Below, in pieces: positions 26,924-36,054 of a stretch of 64,000 nucleotides of DNA. Every line of letters starts with the position of its first letter. The stretch's first letter is position 1. Source of the stretch: Paludisphaera borealis (GTDB taxonomy: Bacteria > Planctomycetota > Planctomycetia > Isosphaerales > Isosphaeraceae); NCBI RefSeq assembly GCF_001956985.1, contig NZ_CP019082.1, positions 248,001 through 312,000 of the forward strand, given 5' to 3'. Under the pieces are notes generated by a model that made no database searches, was not told the origin of the DNA, and was given only the letters and a program-made list of their open reading frames with translations. The position numbers and the translations under genes were made by a program.

Positions 26924-28774
26924 ATGGAATACTCGACCTGGTCGCGTCGGATCGCCGAGCTGGCCGGGGCGTCGTCGCGCCTGGAGGCGGAAGCCGAGGC
27001 GGCGGGCGTGGCGCCTCCCGGCTCGGCCTCGTGGCGTGTGAACCTGCACCAGAAGCTGGCGCCGCAGGCGACCGACGCTCCTTATCTGATCGTGGCCGTC
27101 GCGGGGGGGACGAACATCGGCAAGAGCACGGTGTTCAACCACCTGGTCGGCTTCCCGGCCAGCCGGGTCCATCCCGACGCGACCCAGACCAAGCATCCGG
27201 TCTGCATGGTCCCTCAGGGGTTCGGCGCGCGTCACGACTTGCGGCGGGTCTTCCCGGGGTTCGCGCTCGAGCCCTGGAGGTCGGAGGACGACGCCCTGGG
27301 CGACGGCCCGTCGAACCTCTTGATCTACCGCGAGGACCCGACCGGCGCCCAGCCGGCGAACCTGGTCTTGCTCGACACGCCGGACGTCGACGGCGCGATG
27401 CCGGTCAACTGGGACCGCGCCCGGCTGATCGCCCACGCGGCCGACGTTCTGGTCGCCGTCTTGACCCAGCAGAAGTTCAACGACGCGGCCGTCCGCCGGT
27501 TCTTCCGCGAGGCCGCCGCCGCCGACAAAACGATTCTGGCCGTTTTCAACATGGTTGAATGGCCCGAGGACCGCGAGCACTGCGACCGCTGGCTGGAGAC
27601 CTTCCGCAAGGGGGTCGGCGCGATTCCGTCGCACGTCTACGCCGTCCCCCGCGACCGCGCCGCGGTCCGCGACAACCGGCTCGTCTTCCATCCCTTGACC
27701 GAGGGCTCGACCGATCCTCGGCCCGACCTGGCCGACTTGCAGTTCGCCGAGATCAAGATCCGGTCGCTCCGCGGCGCGCTCCGCCGGATGCTCGACCCGG
27801 CCGACGGTCTCCCCGCCTTCCTCCGTCTCCTCCAGGCCCGGGCCGACGAGAACCGCGAGGCGCGGACGGTCATCCACCAGAAGGTGCAGGTCAAGATCGA
27901 GGCCCCCGAGCTGCCCGGCCACATCGTCGGCGACGCCATCTGGCGATGGCTCGAACCCCGGCGCACCTGGTTCGACCGCAAGGTCCACAACGTCTACAGC
28001 AAGCTCGGCAAGGCCGTCGTCCGGATCTTGCCCGGCCGTCGCGAGCCGGCCGAGGAGGAGGCCGCGTTCATCGAGGCCGAGAAGACCCAGCTCGCCCGGG
28101 CCCTCGAAAACGTCTACCACGAGCTGGAGATGGTCCATCAGGTGGGGACTCCCGCGCTCCGCCAGGAGCTTCAGCCGCTGATCGCCGGCGACCAGCGCCG
28201 TCGGGCTTTCGACCAACTTCGCGAGCGTCTCGAAGCCACCCCGCTGGCGACCGACGCCTACAGCCGGGCCATCGCCGAGCGGCTCGAACGGTTCGAGGCC
28301 GAGCACCCCAACATGATGCGGGCGATCGAGTGGGGGCTGGTCGCCACCGCCGTGATCCGGCCGGCGATCACGATCGGGATGTTCGGCGCGGCCGACATCG
28401 CGGCCCACGGCGTGCTCCAGCTCGGCACCCATTCCATCGGCCAGATCTTCTTCGACGTCGCCGCGGGGTCGGCCATGACGGCCGGCGGCGAGGGGGCGTT
28501 CGCCAAGCTCGGCGGCCCCGCCCAGAAGCTGATCGCCGACCTCTTCGCCGAGTTCTACCGCGAGCGCGCCAAGCTGCTGGCCGGCGTCATCGACGACTGC
28601 GTCATCGGCCGTCGCCTCGACCGCATCGAGCGACTGGCGGCCATCAGCGAGAGCGACGATTTCAAGGCCGTCTACCGGATCGCCGGCGACCTCTCGCGCG
28701 AGCTGGCGGCCTGGGATGACGTGAATACAGATATGGATGCAGCCGCTGGGACGCCGGTCTCCGCCGGAACCTGA
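26924..28774 (+). CDS. Dynamin-like/GTPase-domain protein, first of pair
   Basis: A 616-residue protein with an N-terminal P-loop GTPase domain: G1 in AGGTNIGKSTV (residues about 60-70), a switch region with QTKHPV, G3 in LLDTPDVDGAMP (about 149-160) and VAVLTQQKFNDAAVRRF. The C-terminal half is largely helical with charged coiled-coil stretches (AEEEAAFIEAEKTQLARALE) and a hydrophobic stretch (GLVATAVIRPAITIGMFGAA). This layout fits bacterial dynamin-like proteins that act at membranes. I chose the ATG in a TTGATG context about 13 nt after GGGGAG; upstream starts are possible. The second GTPase gene follows after 39 bp. Confidence 0.8.
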   Translation: MEYSTWSRRIAELAGASSRLEAEAEAAGVAPPGSASWRVNLHQKLAPQATDAPYLIVAVAGGTNIGKSTVFNHLVGFPASRVHPDATQTKHPVCMVPQGFGARHDLRRVFPGFALEPWRSEDDALGDGPSNLLIYREDPTGAQPANLVLLDTPDVDGAMPVNWDRARLIAHAADVLVAVLTQQKFNDAAVRRFFREAAAADKTILAVFNMVEWPEDREHCDRWLETFRKGVGAIPSHVYAVPRDRAAVRDNRLVFHPLTEGSTDPRPDLADLQFAEIKIRSLRGALRRMLDPADGLPAFLRLLQARADENREARTVIHQKVQVKIEAPELPGHIVGDAIWRWLEPRRTWFDRKVHNVYSKLGKAVVRILPGRREPAEEEAAFIEAEKTQLARALENVYHELEMVHQVGTPALRQELQPLIAGDQRRRAFDQLRERLEATPLATDAYSRAIAERLERFEAEHPNMMRAIEWGLVATAVIRPAITIGMFGAADIAAHGVLQLGTHSIGQIFFDVAAGSAMTAGGEGAFAKLGGPAQKLIADLFAEFYRERAKLLAGVIDDCVIGRRLDRIERLAAISESDDFKAVYRIAGDLSRELAAWDDVNTDMDAAAGTPVSAGT

Positions 28775-28813
28775 CCCGGACTTCAGCCCTCGCCGAACGA
28801 GGAGGAGACGCAC

Positions 28814-30742
28814 TTGGCCGAGCGATTCACCAAGGCCGACTGGGAACGCGAGCACCTGCTGGCGGGCTTCGACCGGCTCCACGCCAAGCTGGTCGAGTGG
28901 GCGCGGCAGGCGCCCGCCTGGCCCCCGTTCGACGAGGCCAAGGGGCTCGTCGCCCGCCTTGAACCCCGGCTCCGCGTGCCCGAGATCGACCTCGACCGCG
29001 CGCTCGTCGTCGGCTTCCTGGGGGGCTCGGGGACGGGCAAGAGCACGCTGTACAACGCCCTGCTCGGCCGCCGGGTCAGCCGGGCGGGCAAGGAGTACCG
29101 GCCGATGACCCGCCGCGCGGTCGTCGCCTGCCACCCCGACGTCGACCCGTCGTTCCTCGGCCTCGACGCCGATTCGATCGAAGTTCATCAAATCCATATC
29201 CCCTTTCTCGAACAGATGATCCTGATCGACTGCCCCGACCCCGACACCCAGGACCCCGAGGACGGCGAGGGGGGCCGGCGGCACCTCGACATCCTCCGCG
29301 CCGTGCTTCCTCATTGCGACGTGATGGTCCACACCGTCACCTCCCAGAAGTACAAGTCGCACGTCGTCGGCCAGGAGCTTCGGAAGAACGCGCCGGGGCG
29401 TCAGATCCTGTTCGTCCAGACCCACGCCGCGATCGACCACGACAACCGCGCCGACCTGCGGAAGTACCTCGATTCGCTGGGCCTGCGGGTCCCCGAGATC
29501 TACCGGTTCGACGCCGCCGACGCCCTCGCCCGACAGGAGAGCGGCGAGCCGGTCGACGACGAGTTCGGGCGGTTTCGCGACCTCCTGGAGCACGAGCTGG
29601 CCAGTCGGGCGCGACACCGCATCCGAAGGGCGAACTTGCTGGGGCTGTATAGCTGGCTGCTGTCGGCGATCAAGACGCCGATCGTCGCGCGGCTGGAGGA
29701 CGTCGCCAAGCTCGAAGCGTCGATGGGCCGCGAGCGGACCCGGATGGCGTCGAAGATCGGCGCCCGGATGAACGAGCGGATCGACTCCAACCACCGGCTC
29801 TGGCGGTCCCGGGTCCTCCGTCAGTTGAACCAGGCGTGGGGCGCCGGCCCGCTCGCCGCCTTGATCGGCCTCTGGTCGGCCGCCGGCAGCCTCGTGCGGT
29901 CGTTGATCTTGCTCCGCGCCCGGACTCCGACCCAGGCGGTGCTCGCCGGAGGGTTGGCCGCCAGCCAGCTCGTGGCCGAGAAGTGGCGCGAGCGCCGGGC
30001 GGCGTCGGCTCTGGTGGCCGAGGCCGATCTGGGCCTGACCGAAGGCGACCTCGCCGCCGCCCGGGCCGTGTTGCAGGGCTACCTGGCCGACGCCGAGATC
30101 CAACCCGCGGCGACCCCCGAGGCCGGCGGCGACTTCTCGAACCAGCAGCTCGCCGAGGTGGCCGTCGAGGTCTATCAGCGGCTCGACGCCGAGGTCAACG
30201 AGGTCGTCGAGCGGCGGATCGCGCGCCGCGCGGGGAGGTCGGTCCACCTGTTTTTCGAGATCCTCTTCAGCCTGCTGCCGGCCTTCCTCGTGCTCCGCCT
30301 GGGCCGCAACTTCTTCATCGACCACCTCTGGAACGACCGGCCGCTGCTCGGCCTGGACTTCTTCTTCCAGTCGGCCTTCTGGTGCCTGGCCTGGGGCGCC
30401 GCCGTCGGCGGATTGCTGCTGCACTGGCTGAACCGGGGGCTGGACGTCGAGTTGAAGGCCGTCGTCGATCGGCTCTCCCGCGCCCCGATTTTGGACGCGC
30501 TCTGCCGCGACGCCGCCGACGCCTGCGCCGCGATTCGGGCTCACGCCGTCGCCCTTTCGGCCATCGAGCGCGACCTGTCCCAGATCGAGGACAAGGTCGG
30601 CGGCGTCCTCGACCTCGGCCTCGGCGCCCTCCGCGCCGAACCCCGGCAGGCCCTGCCTCACGAACCCGGTTCGACCCTCCCCGCCGCCGTCCCCCTCCCG
30701 AACGCCGTGGAGACGAAGCCCACGCGAGTCACTTTGAGCTGA
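28814..30742 (+). CDS. Dynamin-like GTPase with C-terminal TM segments, second of pair
   Basis: A 642-residue protein starting at TTG, the choice being decided by a strong GAGGAGGAG site 8 nt upstream. The P-loop is GFLGGSGTGKSTLYNALLG (about residues 68-86) and G3 is LIDCPDPDTQDPEDG. The nucleotide-binding part is followed by a long helical region and two strong TM segments near residues 480-545 (FFEILFSLLPAFLVLRLG, FWCLAWGAAVGGLLLHWL), then another amphipathic helix. It is similar in plan to the preceding gene but anchored in the membrane, so the two may form a hetero-oligomer, as paired bacterial dynamin-like proteins do. The role (membrane repair, vesicle or compartment remodelling) is inference. 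Confidence 0.85.
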   Translation: MAERFTKADWEREHLLAGFDRLHAKLVEWARQAPAWPPFDEAKGLVARLEPRLRVPEIDLDRALVVGFLGGSGTGKSTLYNALLGRRVSRAGKEYRPMTRRAVVACHPDVDPSFLGLDADSIEVHQIHIPFLEQMILIDCPDPDTQDPEDGEGGRRHLDILRAVLPHCDVMVHTVTSQKYKSHVVGQELRKNAPGRQILFVQTHAAIDHDNRADLRKYLDSLGLRVPEIYRFDAADALARQESGEPVDDEFGRFRDLLEHELASRARHRIRRANLLGLYSWLLSAIKTPIVARLEDVAKLEASMGRERTRMASKIGARMNERIDSNHRLWRSRVLRQLNQAWGAGPLAALIGLWSAAGSLVRSLILLRARTPTQAVLAGGLAASQLVAEKWRERRAASALVAEADLGLTEGDLAAARAVLQGYLADAEIQPAATPEAGGDFSNQQLAEVAVEVYQRLDAEVNEVVERRIARRAGRSVHLFFEILFSLLPAFLVLRLGRNFFIDHLWNDRPLLGLDFFFQSAFWCLAWGAAVGGLLLHWLNRGLDVELKAVVDRLSRAPILDALCRDAADACAAIRAHAVALSAIERDLSQIEDKVGGVLDLGLGALRAEPRQALPHEPGSTLPAAVPLPNAVETKPTRVTLS

Positions 30743-30757
30743 GTTGAGGATACGCCC

Positions 30758-31264
30758 ATGACGGAATCGGAATGCTGTCCCCGCTGCAACGTGGCGACCA
30801 TCGTGAACGGTCATGTCGGGACCCCGGGGGCCGTCATCGCCTTCATCCCCGAGCATGCGCGGCTGTCCCGCAGCCTCATGGGAGTCGAGCTCAAGCACGG
30901 AGCTTGCTTGTCGTGCGGCCACGTCTGGATGTATCTGGACCCTTCGGAATTGCGACGCTTCATCAAGACCCAGACGAAAGAGCCCGGGCGGCAGCCCCTT
31001 GATGAGATCGATCGTGGGCCCTACCGCGACCTGCCCAGCACCGAACTGAGCCAGGAGATCGGCCTGAAGGTCGCGGAGATCGACGCCCTGGTCCGGAACG
31101 GAAGTATCGGCAAGGCCGTCCGGCGCTACCGGGAGCTGCGGGGCGTCACCTGGGACCAGGCGATCAAGGACGCCGGGAACTGGGCCGAGCTGAAGCGTCC
31201 CGCCAAACTCGCCCTGTTCGGCTGGGTCCCCAAGAAGAAGGAGTCGTTCGACGATCTGCTCTGA
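30758..31264 (+). CDS. Zinc-ribbon hypothetical protein
   Basis: A 168-residue protein 15 bp downstream of the GTPase gene and probably in its operon. Two CxxC motifs, CCPRCN at about residue 6 and CLSCGHVW at about residue 51, form a zinc ribbon. The rest is helical with charged residues (ELSQEIGLKVAEIDALVR, KAVRRYRELRGVTWDQA) and a C-terminal Lys/Asp tail. No enzyme signature or TM segment is visible. Function is unknown. Confidence 0.7.
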   Translation: MTESECCPRCNVATIVNGHVGTPGAVIAFIPEHARLSRSLMGVELKHGACLSCGHVWMYLDPSELRRFIKTQTKEPGRQPLDEIDRGPYRDLPSTELSQEIGLKVAEIDALVRNGSIGKAVRRYRELRGVTWDQAIKDAGNWAELKRPAKLALFGWVPKKKESFDDLL

Positions 31265-31284
31265 CGCCCGACGAGCCGGCCCGG

Positions 31285-31640
31285 GAAATTGGCTTCGTTC
31301 GCGCCGAAACCAGGCCGCCCCTCACTAACCTCCCCTCGCGAACGAACCCAACCGGGGACGACCGGCGCGACCCCCCCCGCTCCTTCCACCTCATCCCGAA
31401 ATTGGCTTCGTTCGCGCGAACCCAATCGGCTGTTCCGTCGCCGTAACTCTCATTTCGACAAGGCTTTGATTGCGGCTGTTCGATTGGCTTCGATCGCGCC
31501 GATAACGTCTCTCCGCGCCCCAGCGGCCATCGAGCCATCCCTCTGCGGATTGGGTTCGCTCGTCCACTTTTCACCCTCGCCGACACCTCTGTCACCGCCC
31601 GCCGGCCCCATGTGAATTGGGTTCGCTCGTCCACTTTTCA
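31285..31640. repeat. Cluster of short dispersed repeats (ATTGGsTTCG family)
   Basis: A non-coding stretch holds at least five copies of a short motif with the core ATTGG(C/G)TTCG(T/C)TCG: near 31288, 31401 (forming a palindrome with TTCGCGCGAACCCAAT), 31483, 31549 and 31616, plus an inverted copy near 31337-31353. The copies at 31549-31573 and 31616-31640 share 25 identical bases, 67 bp apart. No gene is supported in this stretch. Confidence 0.7.
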
Positions 31641-31861
31641 ACCTTGCCTCGACGCCTGCCGGGCTGTACCGGCTCGACGACTTACCGACCACCGGATTGG
31701 CAAGGAGCGAGGAAGGCGCACCTTCCCTTATGGGCTAGTTTACGACACGGCCGACATCTGGCCCTTGCGACCGTCAGGCTGAGTTTGTCCGGTGTAATCC
31801 GTCCAGCCCTTGAAGCGGGACTGACTCGATCCCCGGCCGTGCTCTCGACCCGCGATCTACA

Positions 31862-32095
31862 AACCATCATGTCTCCGTCGGGACGCCCGGCCTCATGAAA
31901 ATGAGGGCTTGCGGTCGACCGGGGCCGGTAGGGGCACCCGGTTCGTTTCAGGCCGACCGCTCACGCTCGGCGATCGGGCACCCACAAGGGGCGCCCCTAC
32001 GGCAAAGCACGGATCGGAATTTTCATGGAAGCCCGCGTGACTTCTCGTCAGCTCATTTTCATGAGGCCGGGCGTCCCGACGGCGTCATGATGGTT
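31862..32095. mobile_element. MITE-like element, copy A
   Basis: A 234-bp element bounded by 44-bp terminal inverted repeats (31862-31905 and 32052-32095) that match at 42 of 44 positions. The interior carries a GGTAGGGGC...GCCCCTAC pairing. There is no open reading frame. A second copy with the same ends and core lies at 52288-52515. It directly follows the native stop of the SGNH-rhodanese gene; because of the frameshift in that gene the shifted frame reads into the element. Confidence 0.85.
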
Positions 32096-32120
32096 GGATA
32101 CCACGCGGATCCGTCGGCCG

Positions 32121-34045
32121 TCATTTCTTGGGTTCGGTTGTGACGGGAGTGTCGGCGGCGTTGCCCCAGTCGGACCAGCCGAGGTAGTAGTTGCGGGTTT
32201 TGAAGCCGAGGCGCTCGAAGACGAAGGCGTCGACCGACGCGCGGCCGCCCCCTGGCAGTGGGTGATGACGGGGTCGTCCGGCTTGACGCCGGCGGTGGCG
32301 AGCTTGGCGCGGAGGGACGGTTCATCGAGGAAGCGGCCGTTCTCGTCGACGAACTTCTCCCATTCGAGGCTGCAAGCGGTCGGGACGTGGCCTGACCGCT
32401 GGGAAAACTTGACCGTCCCGTTGTATTCGCCTTCGCTGCGGGCGTCGATGATCGTCGACGACTTCGAGCCGAGGGCCGCGAGCACCTGGTCGCGGGTCGC
32501 CAGGACGTCGGGACGGAGGACGACCGGGAACGGGACGGGCTCGACTTTCGGGATCGCGGTCGTCACCGGGCGGCCGTCCTTGGCCCAGACCGGGAAATTG
32601 CCGTCGATCAGCCCGACGCGCTCGACGCCCAGGTAGCGGAGCAGCCACCAGAACCGCGCCGCGTCGAGTTGCCGATTGGCGTCGTAGATCAAGACTTTCG
32701 TCTTCGGGCCGATCCCCAGCGGCGCGATCCAGCGCTCCCAGGCGGCGCGGTCCGAAAGCGCGCCGGGCTTCGTGGACGTCGCCGCCACGGCCTTGGCGTC
32801 GACCCAGACCGCGCCGGGGATGTGGCCCTTGTCGTAAGCCGCCCTGGGACGCGCGTCGAGCACGCGGAGATCGGGCTCGCCGAGGCGTTTCTCCAGGTCG
32901 GCGAACCCGATAAGCCACGCGCCCTTCTCGGCCGGGGCCGCCGCATCGGCGACCTTCACGAGCGGGGCGAGCGCCGGAGTGAAGACGTCGGCCATGCGCA
33001 TGAAGCCGAGGTCGGTCGGGTGCGAGCCGTCGACGGTCCCCTCGCCGTCATCGCCGACCTGGGACTCGCCTTCGAGATAGTGCAGGTTCGCGATCCCCTC
33101 GGCGCGAAGCCGCTCGTAGGCGGCCTTGAGGGCGGCGCGGCTGGTTTCGTTGCGCTGTCGGTGTGCGTCCAGGAAGGTGGAGTCGGTGTACGAACGGTCT
33201 TCGACGAGCAGGATCGGTGTGTCGGGGCGGGCCTTTCGGAGCGTTTTGACGAGCGGTTCGGTCCGGGAGGCGACGTCGTCGGCGGCCATGTTCGGCAGGC
33301 AGTCGATGACGTACACGGCGGCGTCGAGTTCGGCGAGCAGGTCGGTCATCGACGGGTCCATCGTGCCGCTGCCGGAGAAGCCGAGGTTGATCACCGGGAC
33401 GTCGAGCCGGCGGCCGACGATCGCGGTGTGAACCATGCCCGGCCGCGAGGCGCATCCGCCGTGCGTGATCGAGGTGCCGTAGAAGACGATCGGCCGGCGT
33501 CGTCCTTCCTCCCGCGGCCCGGCCGGATCGAGCTTGGACCCGCGCGGGACGCCGATCTCGACGGTCGAGACGCCGTTGTAGAGGGGGAGATAGACCAGGT
33601 ATTCCCGCGATCCGGCCTTGAGGCCCTGCGCCAGCACCTTCGTGTTCTTCGCCGCTTCCGGCTGGCCGACGGCCACCCAGCGCCAGTGGCCCTGATCATC
33701 GCGGGCATAGAGATCGAGGCCGCTGACTCCGGTGGCCGGCATGTGGGGCATGTCGAGGCGATCCGAGGTGAGCGTCCATCGCGCGTGGATCTCGGTCGCG
33801 TCGGTGACGAACCGGGCGCAGAGGCCGGCCGAGTTCCGCGAGTTCGACCAGACGGGCGGGCGCACGACCCCTTCCGCCTTGCCCGGAAGGCGGTCGAACG
33901 GGGCCTTCACGTCCTTCCACCCCTGCCCCTCGAAGGCCAGCGAGCGGACGTCGCGCCAGTCGATCGGTTTCTCGTCGGCTTTCGCCCAGGCGGCTCCGGA
34001 CAGTAGGACGGCGACTAAAAGCCCGTGCAAACGGATGTGCGTCAT
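32121..34045 (-). CDS. SGNH hydrolase fused to tandem rhodanese (sulfurtransferase), with apparent frameshift
   Basis: A secreted protein (signal peptide about residues 1-23). Residues 30-360 are an N-terminal beta-sandwich plus SGNH hydrolase: catalytic Ser in VFYGTSITHGG, INLGFSGSGTMD, and His in DGSHPTDLGFMRMADV. Residues about 385-635 are two rhodanese domains (VLDARPRAAYDKGHIPGAVW; IIDARSEGEYNG). The frame breaks at the active-site loop: the plus strand has five C at 32248-32252, and adding one base restores THCQGGGRAS (catalytic Cys) and GFKTRNYYLGWSDWGNAA up to a TGA at 32121-32123. Whether this is a sequencing error or a real mutation cannot be told here. I know of no standard family joining an esterase and a sulfurtransferase. 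Confidence 0.8.
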
Positions 34046-34116
34046 GGCGACCTCGGCCCGGATCAGGATCGGATTTTCGTGGAACGGCCTCGCGACGGAC
34101 GGTTCGGCGGGCCGCC

Positions 34117-34255
34117 AAGATCGTAATCCGCTTCGAGGACGAAGGCCAGACGGCCGCGTCGCCCGGGCCGATCGGTATTTCGTGATGAAAATAAGGCAAG
34201 CAGAATCATGGGTGCCACGGGCTCGGTCCGCCCCGCTTGGACCGTGAGTCGCAAT
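34117..34255. repeat. Dispersed repeat, copy 1
   Basis: A non-coding block shared with 34939-35065. Both contain GATCGTAATCCG, GCCAGACGGCCGCGTCGCC, GGGCCGATCGGT, TTCGTGATGA and then ATGGGTGCCACGG-like sequence. The last part also resembles the hairpin start at 59012. The remaining bases of the 280-bp gap hold nothing else that I can recognise. Confidence 0.7.
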
Positions 34256-34325
34256 GTCTCAAGGATAACTTGCCGATTGGTCCCAGAAGCGGGGGCTACT
34301 CTATCTCTCGGTCATCCTGACGCGC

Positions 34326-34856
34326 TCACTCGATCGGCCGATCTGGCTCTGACTTCTCCAAGCCGTGTGGACGCCTGGGTTTTTTTGGAGGAGGCGGGTC
34401 TGGCGCGACAGGACGCAATGGGGATTGGGCTGCCAGTTCGTACTTTTGACGGAGAGAATCGTGGTACTCGGCTTCTTCCAAGGCCACTTTCGCCTCGGCT
34501 CGTAAGTAGTCCTTATATTCCCTTTGTCGTGCGGTGTCACTCGAATAGACGTCGGAGCCTTCCAAATACATGCGAGCGTCGCCCCGACTTCCGTGGGCCC
34601 AAAAACCATGATGTGAGGATTTGCTTAGATATTGAGATCGAAGTGAGGCGGTCTGGTTCCATTCGTTCCATTTGTTCAATGCCGCCATCTCCGTCGCTAT
34701 CAGCGCGATAGCGATCAGCATCGTCCGCAACCCGATCCCTCGTGGCGTTGGCTTTGTCGGATCAGAGCGTTTGGACCACAATCTCGACGCCAATACCGTC
34801 ATATGAAAAGTATTAAAGATGATGATAAAAAAAAGATATAGCGGTAAGCCAGCCAT
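34326..34856 (-). CDS. Planctomycete membrane protein, paralogue of 36333-36923
   Basis: A 176-residue protein with two N-terminal TM segments (LYLFFIIIFNTFHMTVLASR, and GLRTMLIAIALIATEMAAL after a short Pro/Arg loop), then a charged helical tail containing EEAEYHDSLRQKYELAA and ending in a proline-rich PDPPPPKKP and DRPIE. The tail signature recurs in many small planctomycete membrane proteins of unknown function. It is about half identical to the second copy 2 kb away, and the last about 35 bp including the stop are identical in both, a sign of recent duplication or conversion. The chosen start has AAGGGTG upstream. Confidence 0.7.
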   Translation of the reverse strand: MAGLPLYLFFIIIFNTFHMTVLASRLWSKRSDPTKPTPRGIGLRTMLIAIALIATEMAALNKWNEWNQTASLRSQYLSKSSHHGFWAHGSRGDARMYLEGSDVYSSDTARQREYKDYLRAEAKVALEEAEYHDSLRQKYELAAQSPLRPVAPDPPPPKKPRRPHGLEKSEPDRPIE

Positions 34857-34938
34857 TTGTATGCACCCTTGTGGAACGAGCGTCTTTCGCTGAGGCGCGT
34901 CATGACTGTGGTGAGCTGTTCGGTCCAACGCCCCCGAT

Positions 34939-35065
34939 CGTAATCCGTCCCAAAGGCGAAGGCCAGACGGCCGCGTCGCCTGGGCCGATCGGTCCTTCGT
35001 GATGAGAACCATGCAAGAAGAAGCATGGGGGCCACGGATTCGCTCCGCCGAATTCGTGTGCGCTG
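34939..35065. repeat. Dispersed repeat, copy 2, with decayed gene end
   Basis: This is the second copy of the 34117-34255 block. Just before it (about 34890-34915, minus strand) is a remnant encoding LTTVMTRLSE, matching the C-terminus LTTTMTRLSG of the protein at 37062-37457. So a copy of that gene's 3' end once preceded the 34326-34856 gene, as the intact pair is arranged at 36333-37457. The remaining intergenic sequence to 35221 shows nothing else. Confidence 0.65.
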
Positions 35066-35221
35066 GCCGTCGCCGGTCTCACGGCTTTGCGGATCGAACC
35101 CGCGGCACCGCCCCACGATATGAGATCGCCCCTCTCGACCTGCGAGTGACGTGGGACATCCGGGGCCGCTGTGCGAACTGGAAATGGCCCCCGGAAAGTC
35201 CACTGCGCGAATCCTACAGAG

Positions 35222-35695
35222 CTACTGGCCTTGGGTCTCGGCCGAGCCTGCGTCGCTCACGGCCATGTGGCTGCCTCGCCATAAGCTCCACGACCCCAAG
35301 CCCGTCATCAGCAGAGCGAAGCAAAGGCGGATCATTACGGGCTGGGGAAGCCATTCGTTCAAGTGGTCGGCGAAACGCTCGTCGAGATTGTAGAGCGTGG
35401 TCAATGCGACCCACGATCCAATTCCCAGGCAAACGATGCCTAGGATCGCCATCCACACGGCGTGTTCCGGCCAGGCACGTGCCTCGCGGGCCATGGTGAA
35501 TTCCGCGACGAGCGACTGCGGCTCGCCCAGTCGACGTGTGGCGACAAGAAACCGTTCGTCAAAGCTTAGAGAATCTTCGGGCAGGGCGGCGAGCGTCTGC
35601 CGCAGGTGATCCTCCAATTCGTCAAGATCGGCGGCCGACATTTCCGAGGCGAGGGCGTTGCGCCACGCCTTGATCTTAATATTCAGGTCGGACAT
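35222..35695 (-). CDS. HAAS-domain membrane protein, PadR partner
   Basis: A 157-residue protein. Residues 1-65 form a small helical domain of the HAAS/DUF1700 kind (KIKAWRNALASEMSAADLDE, LEDHLRQTLAALP, RRLGEPQSLVAEF) that typically accompanies PadR regulators. Two TM segments follow (MAILGIVCLGIGSWVALTTL and VMIRLCFALLMTGLGSWSLW). The start overlaps the end of the PadR gene by 13 bp, so the two are translationally coupled. PadR-HAAS pairs are thought to control or sense membrane permeases; the target here is unknown, as the next downstream genes are unrelated membrane proteins. Confidence 0.8.
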   Translation of the reverse strand: MSDLNIKIKAWRNALASEMSAADLDELEDHLRQTLAALPEDSLSFDERFLVATRRLGEPQSLVAEFTMAREARAWPEHAVWMAILGIVCLGIGSWVALTTLYNLDERFADHLNEWLPQPVMIRLCFALLMTGLGSWSLWRGSHMAVSDAGSAETQGQ

Positions 35696-36021
35696 AACCC
35701 TGTCTCCCAGAGTTGTTCGAGTGCGTGGTGGATCGCCATCCACTGCTGGCGCTGGCGAGCCAGTTCCTTCTGCCCCGTCGAGCAGACCCGGTAGTACTTC
35801 CTGCGACGACCCGTCTCGGACACACGCCACGACGCCTTGATCAGCCCCTCCTTCTCCAGTCGGTGCAATACCGGATAGAGCATCCCGTCCGACCATTGGA
35901 GCTGTCCCCCGGACAACTCCCGCACGCGTTGGATCAGCGCATACCCATAACTCTCACCCTGAGCCAGGATGGACAGTATCAACGGCCGCGAAGACGCGGC
36001 GACGAGGTCTTTGTCGATCAT
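35683..36021 (-). CDS. PadR-family transcriptional regulator
   Basis: A 112-residue winged-helix repressor of the short PadR subfamily. Hallmarks are PLILSILAQGESYGYALIQR, WSDGMLYPVLHRLEKEGLIK, and TGRRRKYYRVCSTGQKELAR, with a short C-terminal dimerisation helix. The ATG at MIDKDLVA follows AAGGAG by 8 nt; a longer reading exists but would cover the operator. PadR proteins respond to small molecules or membrane stress, often repressing their own operon. The HAAS gene overlaps its 3' end. Confidence 0.93.
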   Translation of the reverse strand: MIDKDLVAASSRPLILSILAQGESYGYALIQRVRELSGGQLQWSDGMLYPVLHRLEKEGLIKASWRVSETGRRRKYYRVCSTGQKELARQRQQWMAIHHALEQLWETGLCPT

Positions 36022-36054
36022 GCGATGGACTCCTTGCCGATGCCTTGCGGTACT

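Noticed and set aside
26753-30922. Very long open frame (1389 codons) on the minus strand
   Set aside because: It is the antisense shadow of the two GTPase genes; its product is Arg/Gly/Asp-rich low complexity, while the plus-strand frames have P-loops and good ribosome-binding sites.
31285-31640. CRISPR array
   Set aside because: Repeat units are short, imperfect, in both orientations and irregularly spaced; no cas genes nearby.
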